Program-made: the position numbers and the translations under genes
DNA from: Chloroflexota bacterium
GTDB lineage: Bacteria > Chloroflexota > UBA6077 > FW602-bin22 > CADDYW01
Length of the DNA stretch: 41,039 bases
NCBI GenBank assembly: GCA_902810745.1
Contig: CADDYW010000031.1
Coordinates: 1-41,039 of the forward strand
Direction of reading: 5' to 3'
Notes under the pieces: model-generated
The model's database searches: none
The model's input: the letters and a program-made list of their open reading frames with translations, nothing else
What the model was told of the DNA's origin: nothing
In this document: positions 7,669 to 15,658 of the stretch, one piece after another
Layout: every line of letters starts with the position of its first letter
How positions within the stretch are numbered: the first letter of the stretch is position 1

Positions 7669-8508
7669 ATGCGACGGGTTTTGATATTTCTGGTCGGTTT
7701 CCTGACAACGTTCGCCTGGCTTCCCGCGCCGGCCGTGGCCGCGCCCGTGGCGCAACCGACGACCTGCCGGTTCGTGCTTGGCTTTGCGACGCTGCACCGC
7801 CTGATTCCGACGATCGTCGGCAATTGCCTGGCGAACGAGATGCACGCCGGGAACGGCGACGGGCTCCAGCCGACCGAGCACGGGCTGCTGGTCTGGCGGA
7901 AGGCAGATAACTTCACCGCGTTCACCGATGGCTTCCGCACGTGGGTGAACGGGCCATCTGGCATCCAGATGCGGCTGAACACCCAGCGCTTCGACTTCGA
8001 GAAAAACGCGAAAGTTAACATGACCCGGGTGATCAACTTCACCCCGCCAACGTCGGCCAGCCAGCAGGTGTCGGGGAACTGCTTCGTGTCGTCGCTTGCC
8101 GCGACCAGGGCGGATGCGTTCCGCTGCATGGCCGGCAATGAAATCATGGACCCGTGTTTCACGGTTCCGGAAAACTCGTCCGCCGTGATCTGCGTTCGCA
8201 ATCCGCTGGATCCGAGCACATTCGTCCAGATGAATCTGACCCAGCCGTTACCGGCGATCGAACCCGTTCTCCCCCTCTCCCATCCGTGGTTCCTGGAGCT
8301 GGCCGATGGCACGGTCTGTAATTTCCTGACCGGCGCCACCGGAGCAGTCAATGGTCAGCGCATCAACTACGGCTGCTCTGATGGCCTGGACGTCGTGGGA
8401 TTCCCCGCGCCGGGTACAGTTCAGACGGTCCAGGAAGTCCGCCTGGCGCCGCTCTCGACCACGGTTCTGAAGACGTTCACCGTCGACGTGAGCACCGTCT
8501 GGCAGTAA
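7669..8508 (+). CDS. Secreted protein of unknown function
   Basis: It has 279 residues. The ATG at 7669 is preferred over the longer frame from 7474 because it opens directly on a signal peptide (MRRVLIFLVGFLTTFAW, then PAPAVAA) and has GAGG 7 bases upstream. The mature part starts with a unit containing HGLLVWRKADNFTAFTDG and TWVNGPSGIQMRLN, a segment I associate with exported proteins of Thermomicrobia and relatives. A second unit near the C-terminus holds LADGTVCNFLTGATG, VNGQRINYGC and SDG, with paired cysteines suggesting disulfides. No catalytic motif or cell-wall anchor is seen. Probably extracellular or loosely wall-associated. Confidence 0.75.
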   Translation: MRRVLIFLVGFLTTFAWLPAPAVAAPVAQPTTCRFVLGFATLHRLIPTIVGNCLANEMHAGNGDGLQPTEHGLLVWRKADNFTAFTDGFRTWVNGPSGIQMRLNTQRFDFEKNAKVNMTRVINFTPPTSASQQVSGNCFVSSLAATRADAFRCMAGNEIMDPCFTVPENSSAVICVRNPLDPSTFVQMNLTQPLPAIEPVLPLSHPWFLELADGTVCNFLTGATGAVNGQRINYGCSDGLDVVGFPAPGTVQTVQEVRLAPLSTTVLKTFTVDVSTVWQ

Positions 8509-8542
8509 GCGGATTCGTGGGGGCGGGATCCGGGCGCGTTCC

Positions 8543-8704
8543 TCACGCGCCTCCACCAGCCCTCCACTCGCAGGCACGGGTTCGCGCCCGGTCCCGGGCC
8601 TCGAGCGGCCACTCATCCTGCTCGAACGTCCAGCGATCGGTGCGCTGGAGCAGGGAGCGGAGGTGATTCATCTCGCGGGCATCGTAGAGGTCGTCCGGGA
8701 TCAT
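8543..8704 (-). CDS. Small hypothetical ORF at the end of the catabolic operon
   Basis: It encodes 53 residues from an ATG at 8704, with GC-rich third positions like its neighbours and many charged residues (DDLYDAREMNHLRSLLQR). No ribosome site precedes that ATG. A GTG at 8788, three bases after the stop of the preceding gene, would give an 81-residue form by translational coupling, but its extra N-terminus is arginine-rich and looks non-coding. I do not recognise the product, and it could be the remnant of a longer gene. Confidence 0.35.
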   Translation of the reverse strand: MIPDDLYDAREMNHLRSLLQRTDRWTFEQDEWPLEARDRARTRACEWRAGGGA

Positions 8705-8791
8705 CGTAGCGGTATTGTTCGACGCCTGAGCGGCTCGCGGTCGCCGTCGGGTAGCCAGGCCCGTCAGCCGCTCACAGCGAACGGCCACCGG

Positions 8792-9025
8792 TCACTCTTC
8801 GCGCTCCATCACCGTCAGAACGTCGGCAACCCGCGGGGCGCGGCCAGACTGGCTCAGCGAGCACACGAGGCGACCGTTCAGGTGCAGGTCGAGATCCTCG
8901 TCGGAGACTGGAATCAGCGCCAGCGAATCGATCGCCGTGTCAAAGTGCGCGAACAGCCGTCGCGCCAGGGCCAAGGCCAGGTCCTCGAAGCCCCGCTCGA
9001 CGTTGTAATGAATGACGATATCCAT
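8792..9025 (-). CDS. Rdx (SelW/SelT-like) family protein lacking the CxxC motif
   Basis: This is a 77-residue protein with the layout of the SelW/SelT/SelH thioredoxin-like group: a first strand (MDIVIHYN), a helix (FEDLALALARRLFAHF), a strand pair with IPVSDEDLDLHLNGRLV, and a helix preceded by SQSGRAPRVADVL. In that family the first strand is normally followed by C-x2-C or C-x2-U; here the residues are YNVERGF, so no redox Cys is left. The start is uncertain. A GTG at 9091 directly follows the TGA of the upstream gene (TGAGTG) and could give a coupled 99-residue form, but its extra 22 residues do not look family-like. Redox activity is unlikely; a binding role is possible. Confidence 0.55.
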   Translation of the reverse strand: MDIVIHYNVERGFEDLALALARRLFAHFDTAIDSLALIPVSDEDLDLHLNGRLVCSLSQSGRAPRVADVLTVMEREE

Positions 9026-9091
9026 CGGCTTCAGACGACGAGACCAGGGTTCAGCCGGCCAGCCCGCCCACGGGTGCCGGTCTCGTGCCAC

Positions 9092-10222
9092 TCACGCGTT
9101 AGCTGCCAGCAGTCGCTCGCCGTAGACGGAGAGGGCGTTCTCGACCATCACCCGTCGCCGCATCGTCTCCGGCACGTCGTCCACCATCGCGAACGGGTCG
9201 CCGTACTCCCAGTTCGGATAGTTGCTCGAAAACAGCAGCGTGCGCTCACCCTCGATCATCTGCAAGGTCTCGTGCAGGTACCGCGGCTCCGGTACCGCCT
9301 CGAGCGGATAGGTCGTCAGATAGAAGTGGTCCAGGATGTATCGGCTCGGCGGCTGCTTTACCCAGGGCGTCTCCGAGCGCTGCGCTTTCCAGTTCTTGTC
9401 GAAGCGCCACATCACGTGCGGCAGCCAGAAGATGCCGCCTTCGTAGAGCACCACCTTCAGCGTGGGAAACTTCTCGAAGACCCCCTCGGTGACCATGCTC
9501 ATGATGTGCGCCATATAGCTCTGCGGGAGCGAGCCATACCACTCGAAATAGGTGGACGGGTGGCCGACCGGCGTCGCGGGCGACGAGTTTCCCGCGCCCT
9601 CGCCGCCGAGGTGCAGGGCGACCGGCAGATTGTGCCGCACGCAGGCCGCGTAGATCGGGTGATAGGCCCGGCGCCCCAGCGGCGCTTCCCCGGCGCTGCA
9701 CATGAGCACCTGCACCATCCCCGGATCCTCGCCCAGCCGATCGATCTCCTCGGCCGCCCGCTCCGGATCCTGCTGCGCGACCAGGATCGACCCTTTGAAA
9801 CACTCAAACGGCCGTACCCAGGTCTCCAGCGTCCAGTCGTTCACGCCGCGGGCGATCGCCGCCGCCAGATCCGCGCTGGGCTGGACACCCAGACTGAGCA
9901 GGCTACCGGTCAGGACCGCCAGGTCGACGCCACGCGGCTCGAGATACTGCTCCTTCACCCACTGCGGATCGCCCGCCGGATGCCCCTTGCCTCGGTCGCG
10001 CGGGGGCAGCGGCACGTCGCCAAACCCCACCCCGACCTTCCGGAAGCCGTGACGGGCCAGGGGCGGACCGCCCGGACGGGTCACCCGCCAGCGCAATCCC
10101 GCGGGCACGTACGGTGCGACCGCGCTCCAGTCGATGATCTGGTGATGCAGATCGACGTCGATCGCCCGTAAGCGCGCGGCGTCGCGTCGCCCCATCTTCT
10201 GACTGCTGACCGGGAGTGCCAT
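9092..10222 (-). CDS. Amidohydrolase-family (ACMSD-like) protein with degenerate metal site
   Basis: This 376-residue TIM-barrel protein belongs to the amidohydrolase-2 family, whose members are mostly metal-dependent decarboxylases or hydrolases. It is a paralog of its upstream neighbour along the whole length, with shared DPGMVQVLM, GHPSTYxEx and EGVFExFPTL blocks. The first-strand DxHxH motif reads DLHHQ (24-28), with Gln at the second His. The final Asp expected in SDYPH is Asn (SSNYPNWE, N334), and the next His is Asn as well. Those residues normally bind metal or act in catalysis, so this copy may be inactive or use an altered chemistry, perhaps as a partner of the neighbour. GGAGGAA upstream supports the start at 10222; a frame extension to 10714 overlaps the other gene and is rejected. 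Confidence 0.85.
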   Translation of the reverse strand: MALPVSSQKMGRRDAARLRAIDVDLHHQIIDWSAVAPYVPAGLRWRVTRPGGPPLARHGFRKVGVGFGDVPLPPRDRGKGHPAGDPQWVKEQYLEPRGVDLAVLTGSLLSLGVQPSADLAAAIARGVNDWTLETWVRPFECFKGSILVAQQDPERAAEEIDRLGEDPGMVQVLMCSAGEAPLGRRAYHPIYAACVRHNLPVALHLGGEGAGNSSPATPVGHPSTYFEWYGSLPQSYMAHIMSMVTEGVFEKFPTLKVVLYEGGIFWLPHVMWRFDKNWKAQRSETPWVKQPPSRYILDHFYLTTYPLEAVPEPRYLHETLQMIEGERTLLFSSNYPNWEYGDPFAMVDDVPETMRRRVMVENALSVYGERLLAANA

Positions 10223-10299
10223 CGATTCCTCCAGTCGGCTTTCTCCACTGGCTCGGGCGTGAGCGTGGCGCCACGCGCGTCCCGCCACGGTGGCATGGA

Positions 10300-11421
10300 C
10301 TAGTGATTCGGCGCCAGTACACGCGGACCGTAGAAATCGACGACGTTGTCGACGAAGATCCGCCGCTTCAGGTGTGAGGGGAAGAACGAGAATGCCGTCA
10401 GCGGGTTGTCGAAGTCCCAGTGTGGGTAGTCGCTCGCAAAGATCACCGTCTTCTCGGCGTGGAGCATCTCGAACATCTGGAGCAGCTCTTTCCCGTCGTC
10501 GGGCTCCTCGATCGGCTGGGTGCTGAAGTAGCAGTTGCGCAGGATGTATTCGCTCGGCAGCATCTTCAGGTACGGCACCTCCGCCTTCAGCGCCGGGTAC
10601 AGCCGATCCAGCCGCCACATCACGTAGGGCGCCCAGCAGATCCCTCCCTCGATGAACCCGAAGCGCAGCGTCGGAAACTCCTCGAAGACCCCCTCGGCCA
10701 CCAGGCTCACGCAATGCCCCATCATCGTCTGGGAGTGGTCGGTGTGAAACTCCAGGTACGTGGACGGGTAGCCGACACTCGTCGGTGGATTGGCAAGGCC
10801 AGTCCCCTCGGCCCCCACGTGGATCGCCACCGGCAGGTCGTGCTCGACTGCCGCCCGATAGATCGGCCAGTAGAACCGGTTCCCGTAGGGGATGCGGGCA
10901 GCGCTCGCCATCAGAACCTGGACCATGCCCGGATCATCGCCCAATCGGTGAATCTCCCGCGCCGCCGCCTCCGGGTCCTGAGGCGTCACGTGAATCGAGC
11001 CCTTATAACAGGGGTACGGCCGCACCCACTTCTCGAGGAGCCAGTCGTTGTAGGCGCGGACCAGGGCCGCGCAGAAGCGGGCATTGTGCTGGACACTGGT
11101 GCCAGTCATCGTGCCGGTGAGAATCCCGATATCGATTCGGTACTTGACCAGGAGCTGCTGGATGACCCATTCGGGATCGCCCGCGCACAGGCCATCCTCC
11201 TCGCGCACGGCGTCGTCCATGCGCCCCGAGCCCGTGTTGGCGTAGGCCCGCGCGGCGAAGCCGGGACCGCCATTCTCGATCCACGGGTGCCACTCCGATG
11301 CGAGAAACGGCTTCAGCTCGGCGTAGCTGGGCAGGTCATTGTGAACGTCGGTATCGATCGCTCGCAGCCTGGCGACGCGCTCGTCGAACGTATCGACCCG
11401 AGGCTCACTCGCGATAGCCAT
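10300..11421 (-). CDS. Amidohydrolase-family (ACMSD-like) metal-dependent hydrolase or decarboxylase
   Basis: It has 373 residues. The first strand carries DVHND (25-29), with Asp at the second His position of the usual DxHxH. The family landmarks that remain are VAIHVGAEG (mid-barrel His), MGHCVSLVAEGVFEEFPTL, and ASDYPHWD with Asp331 on the last strand. Members of this family include aminocarboxymuconate-semialdehyde decarboxylase and related enzymes of aromatic breakdown, so a carbon-carbon or carbon-nitrogen cleaving step is a fair guess; the substrate is unknown. AGGAGG 6 bases upstream gives a strong start. It lies 49 bases after E1 beta and 77 bases before its degenerate paralog, in the same operon. 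Confidence 0.87.
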   Translation of the reverse strand: MAIASEPRVDTFDERVARLRAIDTDVHNDLPSYAELKPFLASEWHPWIENGGPGFAARAYANTGSGRMDDAVREEDGLCAGDPEWVIQQLLVKYRIDIGILTGTMTGTSVQHNARFCAALVRAYNDWLLEKWVRPYPCYKGSIHVTPQDPEAAAREIHRLGDDPGMVQVLMASAARIPYGNRFYWPIYRAAVEHDLPVAIHVGAEGTGLANPPTSVGYPSTYLEFHTDHSQTMMGHCVSLVAEGVFEEFPTLRFGFIEGGICWAPYVMWRLDRLYPALKAEVPYLKMLPSEYILRNCYFSTQPIEEPDDGKELLQMFEMLHAEKTVIFASDYPHWDFDNPLTAFSFFPSHLKRRIFVDNVVDFYGPRVLAPNH

Positions 11422-11470
11422 GCTGCTCCTCCTATCCGATGGTGTCGAGCACCCTCCGAAGCCCCAGTGC

Positions 11471-12502
11471 TCATCGCGGCACGATATTTCGCAACGCGTT
11501 CACGATGTCCTCCTCCTGCGGGATGGCAGCGCGCTCCAGACGCAGGTTATAGGGAACTGGAACGTTCCGCCCGCACACGCGGACGATCGGCGCATCCAGG
11601 TAGTCGAACGCGTGCTCCATGATCTGCATCGCGATCTCGCCCGCGACGCCGCCTCGCTCGTAAGCCTCGTGGGCAATGACGACCCGGCCGGTTTTCTTGA
11701 CCGAGTTCACGATCGTCTCGACGTCCAGCGGCACCAGCGTCCGCGGATCGATCACCTCCACGCTGATGCCCTCCGCCGCGAGCTTCTCGGCGGCCGCCAG
11801 TCCTTTCGGGATCATCGTATGAATGCCAATGAAAGTGACGTCTTTCCCCGCGCGCTTGATGTCGGCTTTGCCGAAGGGGATCGTGTACTCGCCCTCGGGG
11901 ACCGGGCCTTTTGTTGCATAGAGCATCTTGTGCTCGATGAACATGACCGGGTTATCATCACGGATAGCGGTCTTGAGCAGCCCCTTCGCGTCGGCGGGCG
12001 TCGAAGGCACGGCGACCTTGATCCCCGGGATGTGCACGAACCAGGCTTCGAGGCTCTGGGAGTGCTGTGCAGCGATGCCGCGTCCGGCCCCTTCCTGCGT
12101 TCGAATGACGACCGGAACCCGCGCCTTCCCACCAAACATGTAACGCAGCTTGGCCCCCTGGTTCACCAGTGGATCCATTGCCAGCGCCATGAAATCGATG
12201 TACATGATCTCGGCGACGGGACGCATGCCGGTCACCGCTGCCCCGACTGCCGTGCCGACGATCGCCTCTTCCGAGATGGGCGTATCGCGCACGCGCTCGG
12301 CTCCGAACTCCTCGTAAAGTCCCTGCGTGACGCCATACACGCCGCCCTTGTTGCCCCAGATCGCCACGTCCTCACCCATGACGAACACCCGCGGATCTCG
12401 TCGCATCTCCTCGCGGAGCGCCTCGTTGAGCGCCATGACGTAGGTGATCTCGCGGGTCGCGGCGGGGGTCTGCGTCGCTGACACCACCGTCTCGCTAGGC
12501 AT
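11471..12502 (-). CDS. 2-oxoacid (pyruvate/acetoin-type) dehydrogenase E1 component, beta subunit
   Basis: This 343-residue subunit forms the alpha2beta2 ThDP-dependent E1 with the preceding gene. Typical blocks are [37 protein letters not shown] with the ThDP-contacting Glu, [30 protein letters not shown], and the C-terminal [11 protein letters not shown] and [22 protein letters not shown] lies 6 bases before the ATG at 12502, which overlaps the stop of E1 alpha by 8 bases. The frame extends upstream to 12553, but that part is inside E1 alpha. No E2 or E3 gene is adjacent, so it must share these from elsewhere or act as a standalone decarboxylase. Substrate (pyruvate, acetoin, branched acid) cannot be settled. 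Confidence 0.9.
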   Translation of the reverse strand: MPSETVVSATQTPAATREITYVMALNEALREEMRRDPRVFVMGEDVAIWGNKGGVYGVTQGLYEEFGAERVRDTPISEEAIVGTAVGAAVTGMRPVAEIMYIDFMALAMDPLVNQGAKLRYMFGGKARVPVVIRTQEGAGRGIAAQHSQSLEAWFVHIPGIKVAVPSTPADAKGLLKTAIRDDNPVMFIEHKMLYATKGPVPEGEYTIPFGKADIKRAGKDVTFIGIHTMIPKGLAAAEKLAAEGISVEVIDPRTLVPLDVETIVNSVKKTGRVVIAHEAYERGGVAGEIAMQIMEHAFDYLDAPIVRVCGRNVPVPYNLRLERAAIPQEEDIVNALRNIVPR

Positions 12503-13469
12503 AGACGTCCTCCTCGAGCGCCGAGAGGTCAGGCTCCGGGCTCTGTCGAGCAAACTCGACGGCGTCCTCGATCTTTTGGGCCACCTTCTGGTGGAGCGCC
12601 TCGATCTCGGCCTTGCTCGCGATCTCTTCGTCGATGAGATAGCGGCCGAAGCGATCGATGCTGTCCCGACGCCGCCATTCCTCGACTTCGTCTTTCGTCC
12701 GATACGGCTGTGGGTCGCCGATGTTATGCCCTTCGAAGCGGTAGGTTGTCGACACGATCAGCGACGGTCCATCGCCAGCCCGTGCACGCTCGACTGCCTC
12801 GCGCGTCGCCTGGTAGACCGCCAGGACATCCATCCCATCGACGTTCACCCCGGGCATGTTATACGCCGCCGCGCGTGTCGCGATATCCGGTACCGCCGTT
12901 GCCCGCTTGACGGACATCGACATCGCATACTGGTTGTTCTCGCAGAAATAGACCACCGGGAGCTTCCAGATCGAGGCAAGGTTCGCGTTCTCGTGCAACG
13001 CGCCCTGGTTATTTCCTCCCTCGCCGAAGAAGCAGACACAGACCTGCCCGCTACCACGCATCTTCGCCGAGAGAGCCGCGCCGGTGGCGATTCCGATACC
13101 GCCGCCGACGATGCCGTTTGCTCCCAGGATGCCCGCGTCGATATCGGCGATGTGCATGGATCCGCCCTTGCCCTTACAGTAGCCAGTCGCCTTGCCCAGC
13201 AGCTCGGCCATCATCAGCCGAACGTCCCCTCCCTTGGCGATGCAGTGGCCGTGGCCACGGTGGGTCGAGGTGATGTAGTCGTCCGGGCGTAGCGCGGTGC
13301 AGCAGCCAACCGCGTTCGCTTCCATCCCGATGTAGGTATGCGTCGACCCGCGAATCACGCCCTCGCGAAACAGTTCGATGACTCGCGTCTCGAAAAGACG
13401 GATGGTCAACATGCGATCGTACATGTCGAGCATCGTCGGCTTGGCCAGCGGCAGGACCTTCACCGCCAT
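12495..13469 (-). CDS. 2-oxoacid (pyruvate/acetoin-type) dehydrogenase E1 component, alpha subunit
   Basis: It has 324 residues. The ThDP motif spans [17 protein letters not shown] through CENNQYAMS. The entry blocks [14 protein letters not shown] and [10 protein letters not shown] are typical of the short E1 alpha found in acetoin and pyruvate dehydrogenases, and [12 protein letters not shown] lies in the regulatory loop region. GGGAGG 8 bases upstream supports the ATG at 13469; the frame runs on to 13598 through the heptad repeat array and is not real there. It overlaps E1 beta by 8 bases, a sign of coupled translation and equal stoichiometry. Confidence 0.92.
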   Translation of the reverse strand: MAVKVLPLAKPTMLDMYDRMLTIRLFETRVIELFREGVIRGSTHTYIGMEANAVGCCTALRPDDYITSTHRGHGHCIAKGGDVRLMMAELLGKATGYCKGKGGSMHIADIDAGILGANGIVGGGIGIATGAALSAKMRGSGQVCVCFFGEGGNNQGALHENANLASIWKLPVVYFCENNQYAMSMSVKRATAVPDIATRAAAYNMPGVNVDGMDVLAVYQATREAVERARAGDGPSLIVSTTYRFEGHNIGDPQPYRTKDEVEEWRRRDSIDRFGRYLIDEEIASKAEIEALHQKVAQKIEDAVEFARQSPEPDLSALEEDVYA

Positions 13470-13490
13470 GGGTTCAACCTCCCGGTACCA

Positions 13491-13526
13491 GTGATGAGTG
13501 ATAAGTGACGAGTGATGAGCGATGAG
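13491..13526. repeat. Tandem heptad array, five GTGATGA-like units
   Basis: Reading the + strand, the units are GTGATGA, GTGATAA, GTGACGA, GTGATGA and GCGATGA without interruption. The array lies just upstream of the E1 alpha ribosome site. A complementary array is at 13643-13671. Confidence 0.75.
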
Positions 13527-13642
13527 CGCGGATTCCCAGCGGGTGGGCGAGTACCTGTACGATTGGACGATGAGACCAGAGGCGTCTCCGGCCGCCATCC
13601 GCGACGGACTGCATCGGCAGTCCCGACGCGCGCCGACGTTCC

Positions 13643-13671
13643 CTCATCACTCATCACCCAGCACTCATCAC
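13643..13671. repeat. Tandem heptad array in inverse orientation, four CTCATCA-like units
   Basis: The units are CTCATCA, CTCATCA, CCCAGCA and CTCATCA, ending 5 bases before the aminotransferase stop at 13676. The unit is the reverse complement of the 13491-13526 unit (TGATGAG), so the two arrays can pair across a 116-base loop in the mRNA joining the aminotransferase and E1 alpha. Confidence 0.75.
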
Positions 13672-13675
13672 GTCG

Positions 13676-14968
13676 TCAAAGTGCTCCATCGTCCTGGAGT
13701 AAGGTGATTGCCTGATCAAACGCCTCGACGGTGCGTGCGACGTCGGCGTCGGAGTGAACCGCCGAAACGATCATGCTTGCACCGTTGAAGTCGACTCCAC
13801 CCACCTGCATGGCCATGCGGAACCGATGGGTGAAGCTTCGGCCCTTCAGCTTCGCTTCCGGGAAGCTGATCGCCAGCAGCGACACCTCGCCGCCAATTTC
13901 GCCCTTGACGCCCCGCCGCTGCAGAACCGCGTCGAACTCCGCCCGCAGCCTATCGGCCGTCCCGGTCGCCTTTCGCTGGGTCGCTCCATCGCGCACGATC
14001 TTCAGGCAGGCAACTCCAGCCGCAGCCGAGAGCGGGTTCGCATTGAAGGTTCCGGGGTGGTTGATGCGACCAAAGCGCATCCACTGCGGATCATCGCGGA
14101 AATCGAAAAGCGACAGGATATCGGCGCGGCCGCCAATTGCCCCACCGGGTAGCCCACCGGCGAGGATCTTCGCCATCGTGGTGAGATCTGGCACCACGCC
14201 ATAATACTCCTGACAGCCGCCCGGCGCGTAGCGGAATCCGGTGACTACCTCGTCGTAGATCAGGATCACGCCGCGTTCGCGGGTGATGTCGCGAACCTGC
14301 TGCAGATATTCGGTACCGGCGCCCCCGGCCAGCATGATCACGCCGGCCACGTCGGGATTGGCGTCAAGCGCTGCGCGCAGCGCGGCGACGTCCTTGAACG
14401 GCACCGCCACCATCGTTTCCTTGATCGCCTTCGGGATGCCCTTGGAGATGGGCTCGTCGTAGGGCGGCGACATGGCGATCGTGGCGTAGTCGTGCCAGCC
14501 GTGGAAGTGGCCCTGGATCTTGAGAATCTTGTCCTTTCCCGTGAAGGCACGCGCCAGGCGCATCGCCATCATCGTCGCCTCGGTGCCCGAGCTGAAGAAC
14601 TTCACCTTCTCCGCCGAAGGAACAATCTGCTGGACGAGCTCGCCCCATTCGATCTCAAGCTCGTGACAGGCACCGTAGTGCGTGCCCTTCTTGGCCTGCT
14701 CGACCGTCGCCTCGCAGACGGCCGGATGATTGTGTCCGAGGAGCAATGCTCCGTGCCCGGACCAGTAGTCCACATACTCGTTACCGTCTACGTCCCACTT
14801 ACGGGATCCCTGAGCGTGGGTCACGTAGATCGGGAAGGGCTCCATATACCGGCTATCGTGGGTCACACCGCTGGGGAAGACCTTCTGGGCACGCTGGGAC
14901 AGCGCGGCCGAGGTGGGCCGTCTTTCGGCCCATCGCTCGAGGAGGGTTCCGGGTCGGACTTGCGCCAT
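13676..14968 (-). CDS. Class III aminotransferase, glutamate-1-semialdehyde aminomutase-like
   Basis: It has 430 residues and is PLP-dependent. The protein follows the GSA aminomutase pattern: FPSGVTHDSR, DVDGNEYVDYWSGHGALLLGHNHP, FFSSGTEATMMAMRLARAFTGK, GHFHGWHDY, IYDEVVTGFR, and the PLP lysine in MAKILAGGLPGG. The neighbours (E1 and amidohydrolases rather than heme genes) argue against the hemL role and for an amino-acid or beta-amino-acid transaminase in a catabolic operon. The ATG at 14968 has GGGAGGAG upstream. The operon's first promoter should lie just in front, where an inverted repeat is found. It is separated from E1 alpha by about 200 bases containing the heptad arrays. Confidence 0.88.
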   Translation of the reverse strand: MAQVRPGTLLERWAERRPTSAALSQRAQKVFPSGVTHDSRYMEPFPIYVTHAQGSRKWDVDGNEYVDYWSGHGALLLGHNHPAVCEATVEQAKKGTHYGACHELEIEWGELVQQIVPSAEKVKFFSSGTEATMMAMRLARAFTGKDKILKIQGHFHGWHDYATIAMSPPYDEPISKGIPKAIKETMVAVPFKDVAALRAALDANPDVAGVIMLAGGAGTEYLQQVRDITRERGVILIYDEVVTGFRYAPGGCQEYYGVVPDLTTMAKILAGGLPGGAIGGRADILSLFDFRDDPQWMRFGRINHPGTFNANPLSAAAGVACLKIVRDGATQRKATGTADRLRAEFDAVLQRRGVKGEIGGEVSLLAISFPEAKLKGRSFTHRFRMAMQVGGVDFNGASMIVSAVHSDADVARTVEAFDQAITLLQDDGAL

Positions 14969-14980
14969 TGCTCCTCCCTT

Positions 14981-14996
14981 CCAATTCAAGAATTGG
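14981..14996. promoter_or_regulatory. Perfect inverted repeat upstream of the aminotransferase operon
   Basis: CCAATTC-AA-GAATTGG is a 7-bp perfect palindrome immediately upstream of the ribosome site and start codon at 14968. It is AT-rich compared with the surroundings and well placed for a repressor that blocks the operon. No regulator gene is adjacent. Confidence 0.5.
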
Positions 14997-15127
14997 ATCA
15001 GCTGGTCGAGGATCAGGGAGCCTGCAAACGGGCAGCAGCATTTCTCCGGCGCCGCGATGGCCGGTCAGCACGTTGACGGGTCTCCGCGTCCCCGCCTCCT
15101 AATGGTGCGCCATTTCAGCATAACGAG

Positions 15128-15517
15128 TCAAGGGGCAGCGCGGTCGACACCGATCAGAGGAAGCAGTTCCTCGAGACCAAACACGACCTCGTGACCAGTG
15201 TGTGGTGTCTCGTGAGGAAGAACGGAGCCGACAATCTCGTGCGCGCGCCGCACCTTTGCTCGGATCGCCGCGGCATCGCTGGCGCTCGTCGATGGGTAGA
15301 CCCATACCATCAGGTTGGCATCCATATCGTGATAGAGAAACGGTACGTCGGCATCGGTCTCGCGGCGACAGGCGGGGCACCGAACCCGGTTGAAATGGCC
15401 GGCCAGGATCTGTGCCTTGAGGCCGGGCTGCAAGGTCACGTTCGCGGACCTGAAGATATCCGCCTCGAACGTTCTCCCACAGGAACAGGTGAAAGAGCGG
15501 CGGCTGGTCTTGCTCAT
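15128..15517 (-). CDS. CpXC-domain protein
   Basis: It has 129 residues from the ATG at 15517, the internal start that begins the recognisable domain. Two Cys pairs, C11-S-C13 (TCSCGRTF) and C47-P-A-C50 (RCPACRRE), frame a segment with the family-like phrase NVTLQPGLKAQILAGHFN, followed by PFLYHDMDANLMVWVYP. This matches the CpXC domain, a zinc-ribbon-like domain of unknown function; the first pair here is CxC rather than CPxC. Cytoplasmic and soluble. It probably binds a metal ion. It is transcribed alone. Confidence 0.75.
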   Translation of the reverse strand: MSKTSRRSFTCSCGRTFEADIFRSANVTLQPGLKAQILAGHFNRVRCPACRRETDADVPFLYHDMDANLMVWVYPSTSASDAAAIRAKVRRAHEIVGSVLPHETPHTGHEVVFGLEELLPLIGVDRAAP

Positions 15518-15646
15518 CGCGGATCGGCTCCTCAGCGCACCTGACATTCTAGCCCGTTTCATCGCCCCGGGTCAACGCTGAGCGGATGGCGCCCCTCTTC
15601 GCGCCGGTCGAGAGTCTCGGGCGTTCGTGGAATCCCCGACGCTAGA

Positions 15647-15652
15647 TATAAT
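15647..15652 (+). promoter_or_regulatory. -10 element TATAAT for a leaderless transcript
   Basis: A perfect TATAAT ends 6 bases before the ATG at 15659, so transcription would start at or within a base of the start codon. The 17-base-distant -35 position (TTCGTG) is poor. Confidence 0.6.
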
Positions 15653-15658
15653 GGACAT

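Noticed and set aside
10223..10714. N-terminal extension of the second amidohydrolase to 540 residues
   Set aside because: It lies in another frame of the paralogous gene and lacks any domain; the start at 10222 has GGAGGAA.
8663..12481. Long + strand frames (up to 502 residues) opposite the amidohydrolase and E1 genes
   Set aside because: They are antisense shadows of minus-strand genes with full family motifs, ribosome sites and tight spacing. Their translations are rich in Arg, His and Val without any domain.
13491..13671. Heptad arrays as a CRISPR
   Set aside because: Units are 7 bases and contiguous without spacers, and no cas gene is present.
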